From: DASQFI01 sp035633215
GTDB taxonomy: Bacteria; Acidobacteriota; Vicinamibacteria; Vicinamibacterales; SCN-69-37
Assembly (NCBI GenBank): GCA_035633215.1
Contig: DASQFI010000033.1
Span: forward strand, 62,001 to 126,000
Direction of reading: 5' to 3'
Length of the DNA stretch: 64,000 nt
Both the position numbers and the translations under genes were made by a program. The number at the start of each line of letters is the position of its first letter. Positions within the stretch are counted from its first letter, which is position 1. The notes beneath the pieces were generated by a model, which did no database searches, was not told the DNA's origin, and saw only the letters and a program-made list of their open reading frames with translations. Positions 32,626-43,986 of this stretch are shown here, one piece after another.

Positions 32626-33132
32626 ATGTCATTGAACCGTCGGATTATCATTTCCAGCCTCACGGTTGCTGCTCTGGCCGCTTTCTTGCCAGCTCTGGGC
32701 GCCCAGTCAGTCTCACCGCTGAACGGCACCTGGATGATCAATGTGGCGAAGTCGACGTACAACCCAGCCGAACTCGCCCCGAAGAGCAGCACCTCGAAGG
32801 TCGAAATCACTGGGGACACGATCAAAGTCGTCGTCGATGGCGTCGATTCCCAGAGCCGACCGACTCACTTGGAGTACACGGCGAAGCTGGACGGCAAGGA
32901 CTATCCCTGGAAGGGCACCGTCGATGGGAAGCCCAATCTGAATCAGGACATGGTCGCCTGGAAAAAGATCGACGACTTCACGTATGAATCGACGAACAAG
33001 CTCAAGGGAGAGGTGCTTTCAACGCAGCGGGTCGTCATCGCCAAGGATGGCAAGACGCGAACCAACACGGTGACCGGCAAGAACGCTCAGGGGCAAACGG
33101 TGAACAACACCGTCCTCTATGAGAAGCACTGA
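32626..33132 (+). CDS. Exported 168-residue protein, paralogue 2 of 2
   Basis: Same length and layout as the protein at 18385: a signal peptide (ISSLTVAALAAFLPALGAQ), SPLNGTWMINVAKSTYNPAELAPKS, then EITGDTIKVVVDGVD, KLDGKDYPWKGTVDGKP and GKNAQGQTVNNTVLYEKH. Identity to paralogue 1 is about three-quarters by eye and highest in the last 30 residues. The ribosome site AAAAAAGGAGAG is also shared. It stands 21 bases after the 47-residue frame, in the groESL direction. Function unknown. Confidence 0.8.
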   Translation: MSLNRRIIISSLTVAALAAFLPALGAQSVSPLNGTWMINVAKSTYNPAELAPKSSTSKVEITGDTIKVVVDGVDSQSRPTHLEYTAKLDGKDYPWKGTVDGKPNLNQDMVAWKKIDDFTYESTNKLKGEVLSTQRVVIAKDGKTRTNTVTGKNAQGQTVNNTVLYEKH

Positions 33133-33221
33133 ACCTGAAGGCAAGACTGGAAAAAGGCAGAAACAGAAGTCATGGGAATGGCGCGAATCTGCTCTCCCGC
33201 CTTCTGTCTTCTGCTGTCTGA

Positions 33222-33254
33222 CTTCAGGTTGCTGGTTTTTTCAGCAACCTGAAG
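33222..33254. terminator. 13-bp hairpin after the exported-protein gene
   Basis: Arms 33222-33234 and 33242-33254 (CTTCAGGTTGCTG / CAGCAACCTGAAG) are perfect, with a G plus T-run in the loop. The T-run is not downstream of the stem in either direction, so it is not a textbook terminator, but the stem lies between the end of the groESL-direction genes and a convergent gene. Confidence 0.5.
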
Positions 33255-33406
33255 CTGGTCGGCGCGGGCAGGCTGAACGTCAGGCCTGACGCGTCGACCG
33301 GGCACGTCCAACCTTCGCCGAGCGCTCGCTTCGCTCGCGGCTACGGTTGGCAAGCCTCGCGCTCTGCCTGGCGCGGGTTCTACCGGGCAGTCCCGGCTTT
33401 CCGGCA

Positions 33407-33778
33407 TCAAGACTGGCGCGTCGCGGAAGAAGGACGCTCGACCAGTTCCCTGGCATGCGCAGATTGTTCCCGCAGATCCTTGGCGGATTCCTCGAAATCC
33501 ATTTTCGGCACGACGTCACTCGCCCGTGTTCTGATCCGTCGGTCGGCCGGCTCAGGATTCTCGTCGCCCAGCCACCTTCCGAGACGCCGCTTGAGCGACT
33601 GAAAGTATCCCTCGCCGGCATGAGCCGCCTTCGGCGGCGGTCGGCGCCAACGCCGACGCTCCTCCACCGGCAGCCACGTCGAGAGAAACGCGTACCGATC
33701 CGACGCGCAGACAGGACAAGTGTCGCCGACGAACAGCTCCTCGCAGTCGAGGCAAAGACGGGCAGCGCGAAGTTGCAT
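33407..33778 (-). CDS. Small zinc-ribbon protein, basic linker
   Basis: This 123-residue protein opens with a two-knuckle zinc ribbon (CLDCEELFVGDTCPVCASDRYAFLSTWLP), followed by an arginine/proline-rich linker (ERRRWRRPPPKA) and a polar helical tail with acidic and basic residues. There are no membrane helices. Probably a nucleic-acid- or protein-binding adaptor. The 270 bases downstream hold a hairpin and what may be a small remnant of a histidine-kinase end (see findings). Confidence 0.65.
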   Translation of the reverse strand: MQLRAARLCLDCEELFVGDTCPVCASDRYAFLSTWLPVEERRRWRRPPPKAAHAGEGYFQSLKRRLGRWLGDENPEPADRRIRTRASDVVPKMDFEESAKDLREQSAHARELVERPSSATRQS

Positions 33779-33881
33779 GGCGTGACGGGCGCGAGCGGCA
33801 CCCTGATGATCGATTATCGGCGCCGAAGACAGCCGTCACAAGCGACGCGAATTGTCAGACGATGACGAATCTGTCAGGACT

Positions 33882-33931
33882 GACCTCGGGTGCCGTCCTT
33901 ATTGTCAGGAAGCAAAGTGACACCCAAGGTC
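33882..33931. repeat. GACCTCGGGTG inverted repeat (degenerate copy)
   Basis: GACCTCGGGTG at 33882-33892 faces CACCCAAGGTC at 33921-33931 (one mismatch in 11), with a 28-base spacer that includes TGTCAGG. The arms match the start of the element at 27389. It lies in the 170-base gap between the zinc-ribbon start and the VOC gene end. Coding content: none seen. Confidence 0.45.
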
Positions 33932-33948
33932 CACCTGAGGTCCTGTAG

Positions 33949-34737
33949 CTACTGCGCCTTCTTCGCGTGCACCGAGAACGCGGCGCCCTGCGGATCAATG
34001 CCGTTCAGCACCCAGTCGCCGCCAGGCACCTCCATCGGGCCATTCAGAATCTGCCCGCCATTCGCCTTGATGCGCTCGACCGCCGCGTTGATGTCAGGGA
34101 CTAAGAAATAGATCTGCCAGTTCGGCGGCACGTGCGCCAACTGCGGCGGCTTGTTCATCATGCCGCCGATCATGCCGTGCGGACGATTGAACATGTAGTA
34201 CTTGCCCATCTCACCCATGTCCATCGTCTCGCTCGGCTGCCAGCCGAACAGCTCGCTGTAGAACTTCATCGCGGCGGGGGCATCCGTGGTCATCAGCTCG
34301 AGCCACGACGCTTCTCCGACTTCCGGCGCGCCTTCGGGCTGCTGCTCGATGCTCGGATCCGGCTCGTAGATGTAGAACGCAGCCCCCTGAGGGTCGGCCA
34401 TCATCTGCATGCGGCCGACTTTCGGAACGTCGATGACCGGAGAATGCGCCTGCCCGCCGAGCCGCTTGATGTGAGCGGCGGCGTCCTCGAGCTTCGGCAC
34501 GCCGATATACATCGCCCAGAATGGCGGCGCATTCATGCCTTCCGGTCTGTTCATGAAGCCGGCGACCGGAACGTCGCCGTCACGCTTGAACATGCTGTAA
34601 GGCTGTGGTGACCCCTCGAAGGGCACCGCCGTCCAGCCAACGACGTTCTTGTAGAACGTTTCGGCGGCGTTCTTGTCGGTGGTCATCAATTCGTACCAAA
34701 GGGGCCGTCCGAGGACGGTGGAAACGGTCGTAGTCAT
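33949..34737 (-). CDS. Two-domain VOC family protein
   Basis: This 262-residue protein has two tandem glyoxalase/bleomycin-resistance-type domains: residues about 10-130 (PLWYELMTTDKNAAETFYKNVVGW ... MQMMADPQGAAFYIYEP) and about 140-260 (ASWLELMTTDAPAAMKFYSELFGW ... WVLNGIDPQGAAFSVHAKK). The two halves clearly arose by duplication. The start is at MTTTVSTVLG, after a strong GGGAGG; a longer frame adds 20 residues without a ribosome site. Its substrate is unknown; relatives include the mycobacterial CFP-30B type. Confidence 0.88.
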   Translation of the reverse strand: MTTTVSTVLGRPLWYELMTTDKNAAETFYKNVVGWTAVPFEGSPQPYSMFKRDGDVPVAGFMNRPEGMNAPPFWAMYIGVPKLEDAAAHIKRLGGQAHSPVIDVPKVGRMQMMADPQGAAFYIYEPDPSIEQQPEGAPEVGEASWLELMTTDAPAAMKFYSELFGWQPSETMDMGEMGKYYMFNRPHGMIGGMMNKPPQLAHVPPNWQIYFLVPDINAAVERIKANGGQILNGPMEVPGGDWVLNGIDPQGAAFSVHAKKAQ

Positions 34738-34777
34738 CGAAACCTCCCTGCAAAGACCTACACTGTATCGCTCCTGC

Positions 34778-34876
34778 ATGACACTCGCGCCCGGCACACG
34801 ACTCGGCCACTATGAGATCCTCGGCTCGCTTGGAGCTGGGCGCATGAGCGCCTGGCGCGGGGGGCAATGGCGTTAG
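34778..34876 (+). pseudogene. Truncated Ser/Thr kinase N-terminus (remnant)
   Basis: This 32-residue frame begins MTLAPGTRLGHYEILGSLGAG, the standard opening and glycine loop of the kinases in this window, then changes to RMSAWRGGQWR and stops inside the next kinase gene. The intact kinase starts ten bases before this stop, at 34867, with nearly the same residues (MALGPGTRLGHYEILATLGAGGMGEVYRA). This looks like the leftover 5' end of a second kinase copy, joined to the intact gene by a deletion in a tandem pair. It could also act as a short leader peptide that couples translation. Confidence 0.6.
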
Positions 34877-37179
34877 GCCCCGGCACCAGACTCGGCCACT
34901 ACGAGATACTCGCCACGCTCGGCGCGGGCGGGATGGGTGAGGTCTACCGCGCCGCCGACACCACGCTCGGCAGACACGTCGCCCTCAAAGTCCTCCCCGC
35001 CGCCCTGGCCAGCGATCCCGAGCGCATCGATCGCTTCCGGCGCGAGGCCCGCGCCGTCGCCGCCCTGAACCATCCCCACATCGTCACCATCCACTCGGTC
35101 GAACAGGCCGACGGCGTCCAGTTTCTGACGATGGAGCTGGTGGAGGGCCAGTCGTTGGACCGATGCGTGCCGTCCAGCGGTATGCCGATGGAGAGACTGC
35201 TGGAGATCGCGCAGTCGCTCTCCGACGCCCTCGATGCCGCGCACGACAAGGGCATTGTCCATCGCGACCTCAAGCCCGCCAATGTGATGCTGACCTCGGA
35301 TGGCCGCGTGAAGATTCTCGATTTCGGCCTCGCCAAGATCAGCGGCTCGACTCCATCTCCAGGCGAAGAACTCGAGACGATGGCCCGGACGAGCGCGGGC
35401 GTGATGCTTGGAACGATGCCGTACATGTCGCCTGAGCAGGTCGAGGGCCGGCCCGTCGATCACCGGAGCGACCTCTTCTCGCTCGGGATCGTGCTGCACG
35501 AGCTGGCGACGGGCACGCGTCCGTTTCAGGGCGCGAGTCCGGCGACGGTGCTCTCGGCCATCCTGCGGGACACGCCCGCCTCGATCTGCGACACGCGGCA
35601 AGACGCGCCGCAGCCGTTGGGCCGGCTGATCGCGCGTTGCCTCGAAAAGGATCGAGAACGACGAATCCAGACGGCAAGGGACGTCAAGAACGAGCTGGAC
35701 GCGTTGAAGCGCGGCCTCACCTCGGGCAGCAGTGCGCGTCGGACGCCGGCAACCGGCGCCGAGCGGCGTTCCATCGTCGTGTTGCCTTTCGCGAACCTGA
35801 GTCCCGACGCCGAGAATGAGTACTTCAGTGACGGCCTGACCGAAGAGATCATCGCGGACCTGTCGAAAGTCCGGGCGCTCAGTGTGATCTCCCGGACGTC
35901 GGCGATGCAGCTGAAGGGCGCGAAGAAGGACGTCCGGACGATCGGGCGCGAGCTCGGAGTGCAGTACGTGCTGAACGGAAGCGTTCGAAAGGCCGGCACC
36001 AGCCTTCGCATTACCGCGCAACTCGTCGACGCGGCGTCGGACGCGCAGCTGTGGTCCGAGAAGTACAGCGGCACGATCGACGACGTGTTTGACCTGCAGG
36101 AGCGCGTGTCGCGCGAGATCGTGAAGGCGCTCGACATCACGCTGTCGTCGGACGAGCAGCGGCGGCTGGCGGAACGGCCGATTGCCGACGTGCGCGCGTT
36201 CGAGCTGTTCCTCCAGGCGCGGCAGGAACTGCGGCGGTATGCGATCGATCGGGCACTCGCGAACATCCGCGCGGCGCTGCGCATCGAGGGCGAGACAGCG
36301 CCGCTGCTCGCGTTGCTCACGTGGGCGAAGGTCTGGCAGGTCCGCGTCGGGATCAGCCCGGATCGGACCCCGCTCGACGAGGCCGAGCAAGAGGCGCGCG
36401 CGCTGCTCGCCCGGGCGCCCGATGCGCCGTTCGGGTATTCGCTGCTCGGACACATCGAGTACGAACGCGGGCGCCAGCCGGAAGCGGTCCACTACCTCAG
36501 GCTCGCGCTCGAGCGGGAACCGAACGACTCCGACACGATCTTGATGATGTGCATCGGCCAGATCGCGGGCGGCCAGAACGCCGAGGGGCAGGAAGCGGCG
36601 CGTCGGATGGTGGCGTGCGATCCGCTGTCGCCCGTGTCGTGGATGGCCATGGGCATCCCGACCTGGTTCATCGGCAGGCCGGACGAGGGGATCCCGCATC
36701 TCGAGAAGGGGCTGGAACTCGACCCGCAGAACTTCATCCTTCATTGGTGCCTCGGGTACACCTATGCCCTGGTCGGTCGGCTTGGCGAGGCGTCGCAACA
36801 TGCCAGGGCGCTCCACGCCATGGGTCCCGATCTGCCTTACACGCGCCAGTTACTCTCGCTCATCGACGGACTCGAGGGCCGACGGGACGCGGCGCTCGAG
36901 CGGATCGCGTCGCTCAATCTTGCGGCGCTCGACGCGCATCACCAGTTCCACCTGGCCGAGTCGTTCATCGCGGCCGGCGAACACGAGCGTGGTCTCGATC
37001 TGCTCGAGCTGGCCGTTCAGGGCTTCTATCCCTATCCGTTCATGGCCGAGTACTGCCGCTTCCTCAATCCCGTGCGCGGCACGGTGCGGTTCGCCGGGAT
37101 TCTGGCGACCGCCAAGGCGCTGGCGGACGCATTTCCTGAAAAGGTACGAAATCTCTCATCCCCAGGAGGCACCAGATGA
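34867..37179 (+). CDS. Ser/Thr kinase with TolB-N-like domain and TPR repeats
   Basis: This 770-residue protein has a kinase at 1-280 (GAGGMGEVYRAAD, K41, HRDLKPAN with D134, DFG 153-155, SPE). A TolB-N/FlgO-like domain follows at about 300-425 (SIVVLPFANLSPDAENEYFSDGLTEEI ... GVQYVLNGSVRKAG ... QLWSEKYSGTIDDVFDLQ). Tetratricopeptide repeats run from about 435 to 760. I see no membrane helix between kinase and C-terminal part, so it should be soluble. Similar chains in Acidobacteriota and Myxococcota sense unknown signals. Its stop overlaps the start of the next gene by four bases (ATGA), coupling it to a SnoaL-like lipoprotein. A truncated kinase start overlaps its 5' end. Confidence 0.9.
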   Translation: MALGPGTRLGHYEILATLGAGGMGEVYRAADTTLGRHVALKVLPAALASDPERIDRFRREARAVAALNHPHIVTIHSVEQADGVQFLTMELVEGQSLDRCVPSSGMPMERLLEIAQSLSDALDAAHDKGIVHRDLKPANVMLTSDGRVKILDFGLAKISGSTPSPGEELETMARTSAGVMLGTMPYMSPEQVEGRPVDHRSDLFSLGIVLHELATGTRPFQGASPATVLSAILRDTPASICDTRQDAPQPLGRLIARCLEKDRERRIQTARDVKNELDALKRGLTSGSSARRTPATGAERRSIVVLPFANLSPDAENEYFSDGLTEEIIADLSKVRALSVISRTSAMQLKGAKKDVRTIGRELGVQYVLNGSVRKAGTSLRITAQLVDAASDAQLWSEKYSGTIDDVFDLQERVSREIVKALDITLSSDEQRRLAERPIADVRAFELFLQARQELRRYAIDRALANIRAALRIEGETAPLLALLTWAKVWQVRVGISPDRTPLDEAEQEARALLARAPDAPFGYSLLGHIEYERGRQPEAVHYLRLALEREPNDSDTILMMCIGQIAGGQNAEGQEAARRMVACDPLSPVSWMAMGIPTWFIGRPDEGIPHLEKGLELDPQNFILHWCLGYTYALVGRLGEASQHARALHAMGPDLPYTRQLLSLIDGLEGRRDAALERIASLNLAALDAHHQFHLAESFIAAGEHERGLDLLELAVQGFYPYPFMAEYCRFLNPVRGTVRFAGILATAKALADAFPEKVRNLSSPGGTR

Positions 37180-37667
37180 TCCGCAGACTGTTCCTCGTGA
37201 TCGGGATCGGCGCATTGGGCGCATGCGCACCAGCACCGGCCCCCGCGCCCGCGCCGCAAGACACGGCCGCCGACGAGGCGAAGATCCGGGCGGACCTGCC
37301 GCTGTGGTTCGAGCACTACAACAACGGCAACGCCGATGGCGTCGCCAGCCAGTACGCGGAGGACGGCATCCTGATGCCTCCGAACGCGCCGGCCTCGACC
37401 GGCCGCGCGGCGATTCGTGCGTTCATCGCCGCCGACTCCGCCAAGACGAAGGCGGCAGGCCTGATGCTCAAGAACACGGCAATCACAGCCGTAGGCGTGA
37501 GCGGCGACATCGGCTGGATGAGCGGGACGTTCGCCGTCGTTGATGCGAAAGGCACCACGGTCGACACCGGTAAGTACTTGTCGGTGCATCGCCGGGCGAA
37601 CGGCACCTGGCTCTACGTTCGCGATATCTGGAACACGGACACGGAGCCGCCGCCGGCGAAGAAGTAA
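37176..37667 (+). CDS. SnoaL/DUF4440-like lipoprotein
   Basis: This 163-residue protein has a signal peptide with lipobox-like IGALGAC, an Ala/Pro linker (APAPAPAPAPQ) and a NTF2-like/SnoaL fold: ADLPLWFEHYNNGNADGVASQYAEDGILMPPNAPASTGRAAIRAFI and YLSVHRRANGTWLYVRDIWN. Members of this class range from ketosteroid-isomerase-like enzymes to binding proteins. It overlaps the kinase stop, so it is made with the kinase. A gap of about 40 bases with AAAGGC repeats separates it from the convergent ADOP gene. Confidence 0.8.
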   Translation: MIRRLFLVIGIGALGACAPAPAPAPAPQDTAADEAKIRADLPLWFEHYNNGNADGVASQYAEDGILMPPNAPASTGRAAIRAFIAADSAKTKAAGLMLKNTAITAVGVSGDIGWMSGTFAVVDAKGTTVDTGKYLSVHRRANGTWLYVRDIWNTDTEPPPAKK

Positions 37668-37708
37668 CAAAGGCGCAAAGCCTAAAAGGCTCAAAGGCGG
37701 AGCCAAGA

Positions 37709-40336
37709 TCATTTCAGCGCCAGCGTCGGATCGATCATGGCCGCTCGGCGGGCGGGAATGTAGATCGAGACAATCGCGACGCCGGCGAAGAGCATCAGCA
37801 CCGCTAGAAATGTGGGCGTGTCGGTCGGCGTGATGCCGAACAGGATCCCTGAAATGATCTTGGTCAGCGCGAGCGCACCCGCGACTCCGACGCTCGCACC
37901 AATGAAGACCGTGATCAGGCCCTGACGCATGACGAGGGCGAGCGTCTGTCCCGGCGTGCCGCCGAGGGCGAGCCGAATCCCGATTTCCTGGGTTCGGCGC
38001 ACCACCGAATACGCGCTCGCCCCGTAGATGCCCGCGCTGGCGATGACCAGCGCGATGATGGCGAAGATCCCCAGAAGCATCATGTACACGCGGGGCGCGG
38101 CGGCTGATTCCCAGAGCACGCGGTCCATGGGCTGCAGGTTCGTGATGGGCTGATCCTTCTCCACGGCCCAGACGCTCGCGCGCACGGCGTTGATCATCGA
38201 CGCGGGATCCATGGAGGTGCGGACCACCAGGGACATGTGCGCGTCCTGCGCCTTGTAGAACGGCTGCTGACTCGGCACGAACACCTGCGGGGCCGGGTCC
38301 ATGAGCCGACCGTGGTACCGCACCTCGCGGACCACGCCTATGACCGTCAGCCAGCGCTCGCGATTCTTCTCGTAGTAGAACTGCAGCCGTTTGCCGATTG
38401 CCTCTTCGGTCGGCCAGAACCGGCGCGCCATCGTCTCGTTGATGACCGCGACCGGAATGCTGGCGGACGTGTCGTCCGCGTTGAACCCGCGCCCCCACAC
38501 GACCGGAATGTCCATGGCACGGAAGAAGTCGCCGCTCACGATGTTGAAGGCGGCGGGATGGCCGCTGCCCGGCCGGGGATCGTCATGGCCCTCGACGCGA
38601 AACGTCTCGCGGCGGCCCCCTCCGGTGAACGGCTGGTCGACGTGCAGCCCGACGGCGACGACGCCCGGCAACACGCCAATCGCGTTCAGAAGCCGCTGCA
38701 CGTACGCCTCCCGTTGCGGCGGATCCAGGTATCGCTTCGACAGCAGGAGATCCGCGGTCAGCGCGCGGTGCGTGTCGACGCCCAACTCGACTCGCTGCAG
38801 CCGGATGAAGCTGTTGACGAGGAGGCCGGCGCCGATGAGGAGCATCACCGTCATCGCCGTCTGACCGACGATCAGCAGGTGACCCAGCCGGCGCTCGGTC
38901 ACACCGCTCGACTGTGTCCGGCTGTCCTGCCTGAGGCATTCCGTCAGGCCCACTCTTCGCACCATGAGCGCGGGCGGCAGTCCGCTGAGCACCCCGCAGA
39001 ACGCCGCAAGGACGAATGCGACGCCGAGCATCGTCCAGTCGAACGGAATCTCGGGCAGGCCGAACTGTTGCGAGAGCGACGCGACCAGGAACGCGCTGCC
39101 CCACAAGGCCAGCACGGCCCCCAGCACCGCGGCAACGACTGAGAGGCTGAGGCTTTCGGTCAGCAACTGCCGGACGAGCCGCCCTCGCCCCGCGCCGAGC
39201 GCACTGCGGACCGCGAGCTCGCGCTGCCGGGCGATGCCTTTGGTCAGCACCAGGTTGCCCACGTTGGCGCACCCAATCAGCAGCACACACAGTCCGGCAC
39301 CCAGCAGCACCAGCAGCGGCGTGCGCACCTGGCCGACCGCCACCTCGTGAAGCGGAACGACGTTCACGCCCCGGCCTTCGTTCGAGTCCGGGAACGCCTG
39401 CTCCAGTCTGGACGCGATCGCATCCAGCTCCTGCTGGGCTGCCGAGCGTGAGACGGCAGATCTGAGACGCGCGATCCCGCGAATGTATCCACAGCTGCGG
39501 CACGGGCGTTCAGGCACCGGCACGATCACATCGGTATCGATGAACGGCGGGAATTGGAACCCGGCCGGCAGCACGCCCACAATGGCGTGGCTGACTTCGT
39601 TCAGCAATATCGTCCGGCCGAGAACGCGCGGGTCGCTGCCGTAGCGCGTCGTCCAGAGTCTGTGGCTGATTAGCGCGACCGCCTGGGTCCTTCGCTGTTC
39701 CTCGGCGTCGAAGGACCTGCCGACCGCCGGACTCACGCCAACGACACTCAAGAATTCGTGGGACGCGCGCACACCCGCGACGGACTCCGGGACGCCATCG
39801 CCGGTGACGTTGATAGCATCCTGCCGGTACGCGGCGGCACCCGTGAACGCATGGCTCTGGTCTCTCCAGGCCGAGAAATCCAGAAAAGAAGTGGTGTCGC
39901 GATAGAGGGCGCGCTTCGGACTCGTCGCGAACAGCACGACAAGTCGATCCGCGTTGGGCAACGGCAGCGGACGGAGCACAAGCGTGTTGACGACATTCAG
40001 AATCGCCGTCGTCGCGCCGATGCCAAGGGCCAGCGTGACGACCGCGACCGCCGCAAAACTCGGATGGCGGCGCATCGTCCTCACGCCATAGCGGACGTCC
40101 TGGACCAGCCGTTCGGCGCTTCCCCACGCCCAGACGTCCCGCGTCTCCTCGCGAATCCACGCGACATTGCCGAAGTCCTTTCGCGCCGCGCGCCGTGCCT
40201 CGTCGGGCGCGAGTCCGTCGGCGATCCGTTCGTCGGCTTCCTCGGAGAGATGGAACGCGAGCTCCTCGTCGAGTTCGCTTTCCTGGCGACGCCACCGCCA
40301 GAGGGCGCGCAGACGCGATCGCAGTCGTCCGGCCAT
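37709..40336 (-). CDS. ADOP-type permease (duplicated MacB/FtsX orphan permease)
   Basis: This 875-residue protein has an N-terminal cytosolic helical segment (MAGRLRSRLRALWRWRRQESELDEELAFHL ... ARKDFGNVAWIREETRD), then two copies of the MacB periplasmic core plus FtsX permease unit, with about eight membrane helices. Seen: QDVRYGVRTMRRHPSFAAVAVVTLALGIGATTAILNVVN, a large periplasmic part, a middle four-helix segment (LVLLGAGLCVLLIGCANVGNLVLTKGIARQRELAVRSALGA) and a final one (YGASAYSVVRRTQEIGIRLALGGTPGQTLALVMRQGL). ADOP proteins are typical of Acidobacteriota. No ATPase gene is beside it, as the 'orphan' name implies. It starts five bases after the padR stop, so the two form an operon. Confidence 0.9.
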   Translation of the reverse strand: MAGRLRSRLRALWRWRRQESELDEELAFHLSEEADERIADGLAPDEARRAARKDFGNVAWIREETRDVWAWGSAERLVQDVRYGVRTMRRHPSFAAVAVVTLALGIGATTAILNVVNTLVLRPLPLPNADRLVVLFATSPKRALYRDTTSFLDFSAWRDQSHAFTGAAAYRQDAINVTGDGVPESVAGVRASHEFLSVVGVSPAVGRSFDAEEQRRTQAVALISHRLWTTRYGSDPRVLGRTILLNEVSHAIVGVLPAGFQFPPFIDTDVIVPVPERPCRSCGYIRGIARLRSAVSRSAAQQELDAIASRLEQAFPDSNEGRGVNVVPLHEVAVGQVRTPLLVLLGAGLCVLLIGCANVGNLVLTKGIARQRELAVRSALGAGRGRLVRQLLTESLSLSVVAAVLGAVLALWGSAFLVASLSQQFGLPEIPFDWTMLGVAFVLAAFCGVLSGLPPALMVRRVGLTECLRQDSRTQSSGVTERRLGHLLIVGQTAMTVMLLIGAGLLVNSFIRLQRVELGVDTHRALTADLLLSKRYLDPPQREAYVQRLLNAIGVLPGVVAVGLHVDQPFTGGGRRETFRVEGHDDPRPGSGHPAAFNIVSGDFFRAMDIPVVWGRGFNADDTSASIPVAVINETMARRFWPTEEAIGKRLQFYYEKNRERWLTVIGVVREVRYHGRLMDPAPQVFVPSQQPFYKAQDAHMSLVVRTSMDPASMINAVRASVWAVEKDQPITNLQPMDRVLWESAAAPRVYMMLLGIFAIIALVIASAGIYGASAYSVVRRTQEIGIRLALGGTPGQTLALVMRQGLITVFIGASVGVAGALALTKIISGILFGITPTDTPTFLAVLMLFAGVAIVSIYIPARRAAMIDPTLALK

Positions 40337-40341
40337 CGTCT

Positions 40342-40683
40342 CTACTGAGCGGTTCGTAAGACCCGTGCCATGGCCGCCGACAGCTGCTCCCATTTCGACT
40401 GCTCGGCGGTGAGCTGTTTCCGTCCGGATCGGGTGAGGCGGTAGTACTTCGCGCGCTTGCCCTTGTCGGAGATCTCCCACTGGGCCGAGATCCAGCCCTG
40501 CGCCTCGAGCCGGTGGAGCGCCGGGTAGAGCGATCCTGTCTCGATCTGGAGCACGTCTTCCGACACGGCGCGAATCTGCTTCGCGATGGCGTGGCCGTGG
40601 GAGGCGCCAAATAACAGGGTGCGCAGGATCAGGAGATCCAGCGTTCCCTGGAGCAGGTCGATGCGCGGTGTGGCCTTGGGCAT
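40342..40683 (-). CDS. PadR family transcriptional regulator
   Basis: This 113-residue winged-helix regulator matches PadR-like proteins: LLQGTLDLLILRTLLFGASHGHAIAKQI, TGSLYPALHRLEAQGWISAQWE and YYRLTRSGRKQL, with a C-terminal helix for dimerisation. PadR proteins repress their own operon and the linked transporter until a ligand or signal releases them. It is the first gene of the padR-ADOP operon, and two palindromes lie just upstream of its start. Confidence 0.9.
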   Translation of the reverse strand: MPKATPRIDLLQGTLDLLILRTLLFGASHGHAIAKQIRAVSEDVLQIETGSLYPALHRLEAQGWISAQWEISDKGKRAKYYRLTRSGRKQLTAEQSKWEQLSAAMARVLRTAQ

Positions 40684-40685
40684 AT

Positions 40686-40728
40686 TGTGTAGACAGTCTA
40701 CTGTATTATTGTGTAGTAGGTCTACACA
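40686..40728. promoter_or_regulatory. Double palindromic operator upstream of padR
   Basis: A perfect inverted repeat TGTGTAG-N5-CTACACA covers 40710-40728. A second, degenerate copy (TGTGTAG-N5-CTACTGT) starts at 40686, 24 bases away, and ends near 40704. Together they lie just before the padR ATG at 40683 (minus strand) and probably over its promoter. PadR proteins bind such dyads, so this is the likely autorepression site; binding is inferred. Confidence 0.65.
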
Positions 40729-40740
40729 AAAATGAACGGC

Positions 40741-40870
40741 CCCATTGGCAGGAAGGCCCAAGGCTAAAGGCCCAAGGCGCAAGGGCCCAAGGGCCCGAGT
40801 AAGAGCTCTTTCTCAAGGCTTCCGATTGCTTCAACAGCACCCTGCTTCCCTGGGCTTTGGGCCCTGGCGA
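40741..40870. repeat. AAGGCCC-type low-complexity tract upstream of kinase copy 2
   Basis: The segment 40746-40796 is made of repeated GGCCCAAGG-like units (GGCCCAAGGCTAAAGGCCCAAGG, broken by single-base changes), and 40850-40870 has a matching GGGCTTTGGGCCC. The two could pair over a 55-base loop. Composition is similar to the tract at 299-436. No gene is seen between the padR operator and the kinase ATG at 40892. Confidence 0.5.
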
Positions 40871-40891
40871 GGTCGTACAATCCACCTCCTC

Positions 40892-43984
<3,093 letters not shown>

Positions 43985-43986
43985 CG

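Noticed and set aside
34873..36816. 647-codon open frame on the minus strand
   Set aside because: Antisense of the kinase/TolB-N/TPR gene, whose motifs are clear on the plus strand.
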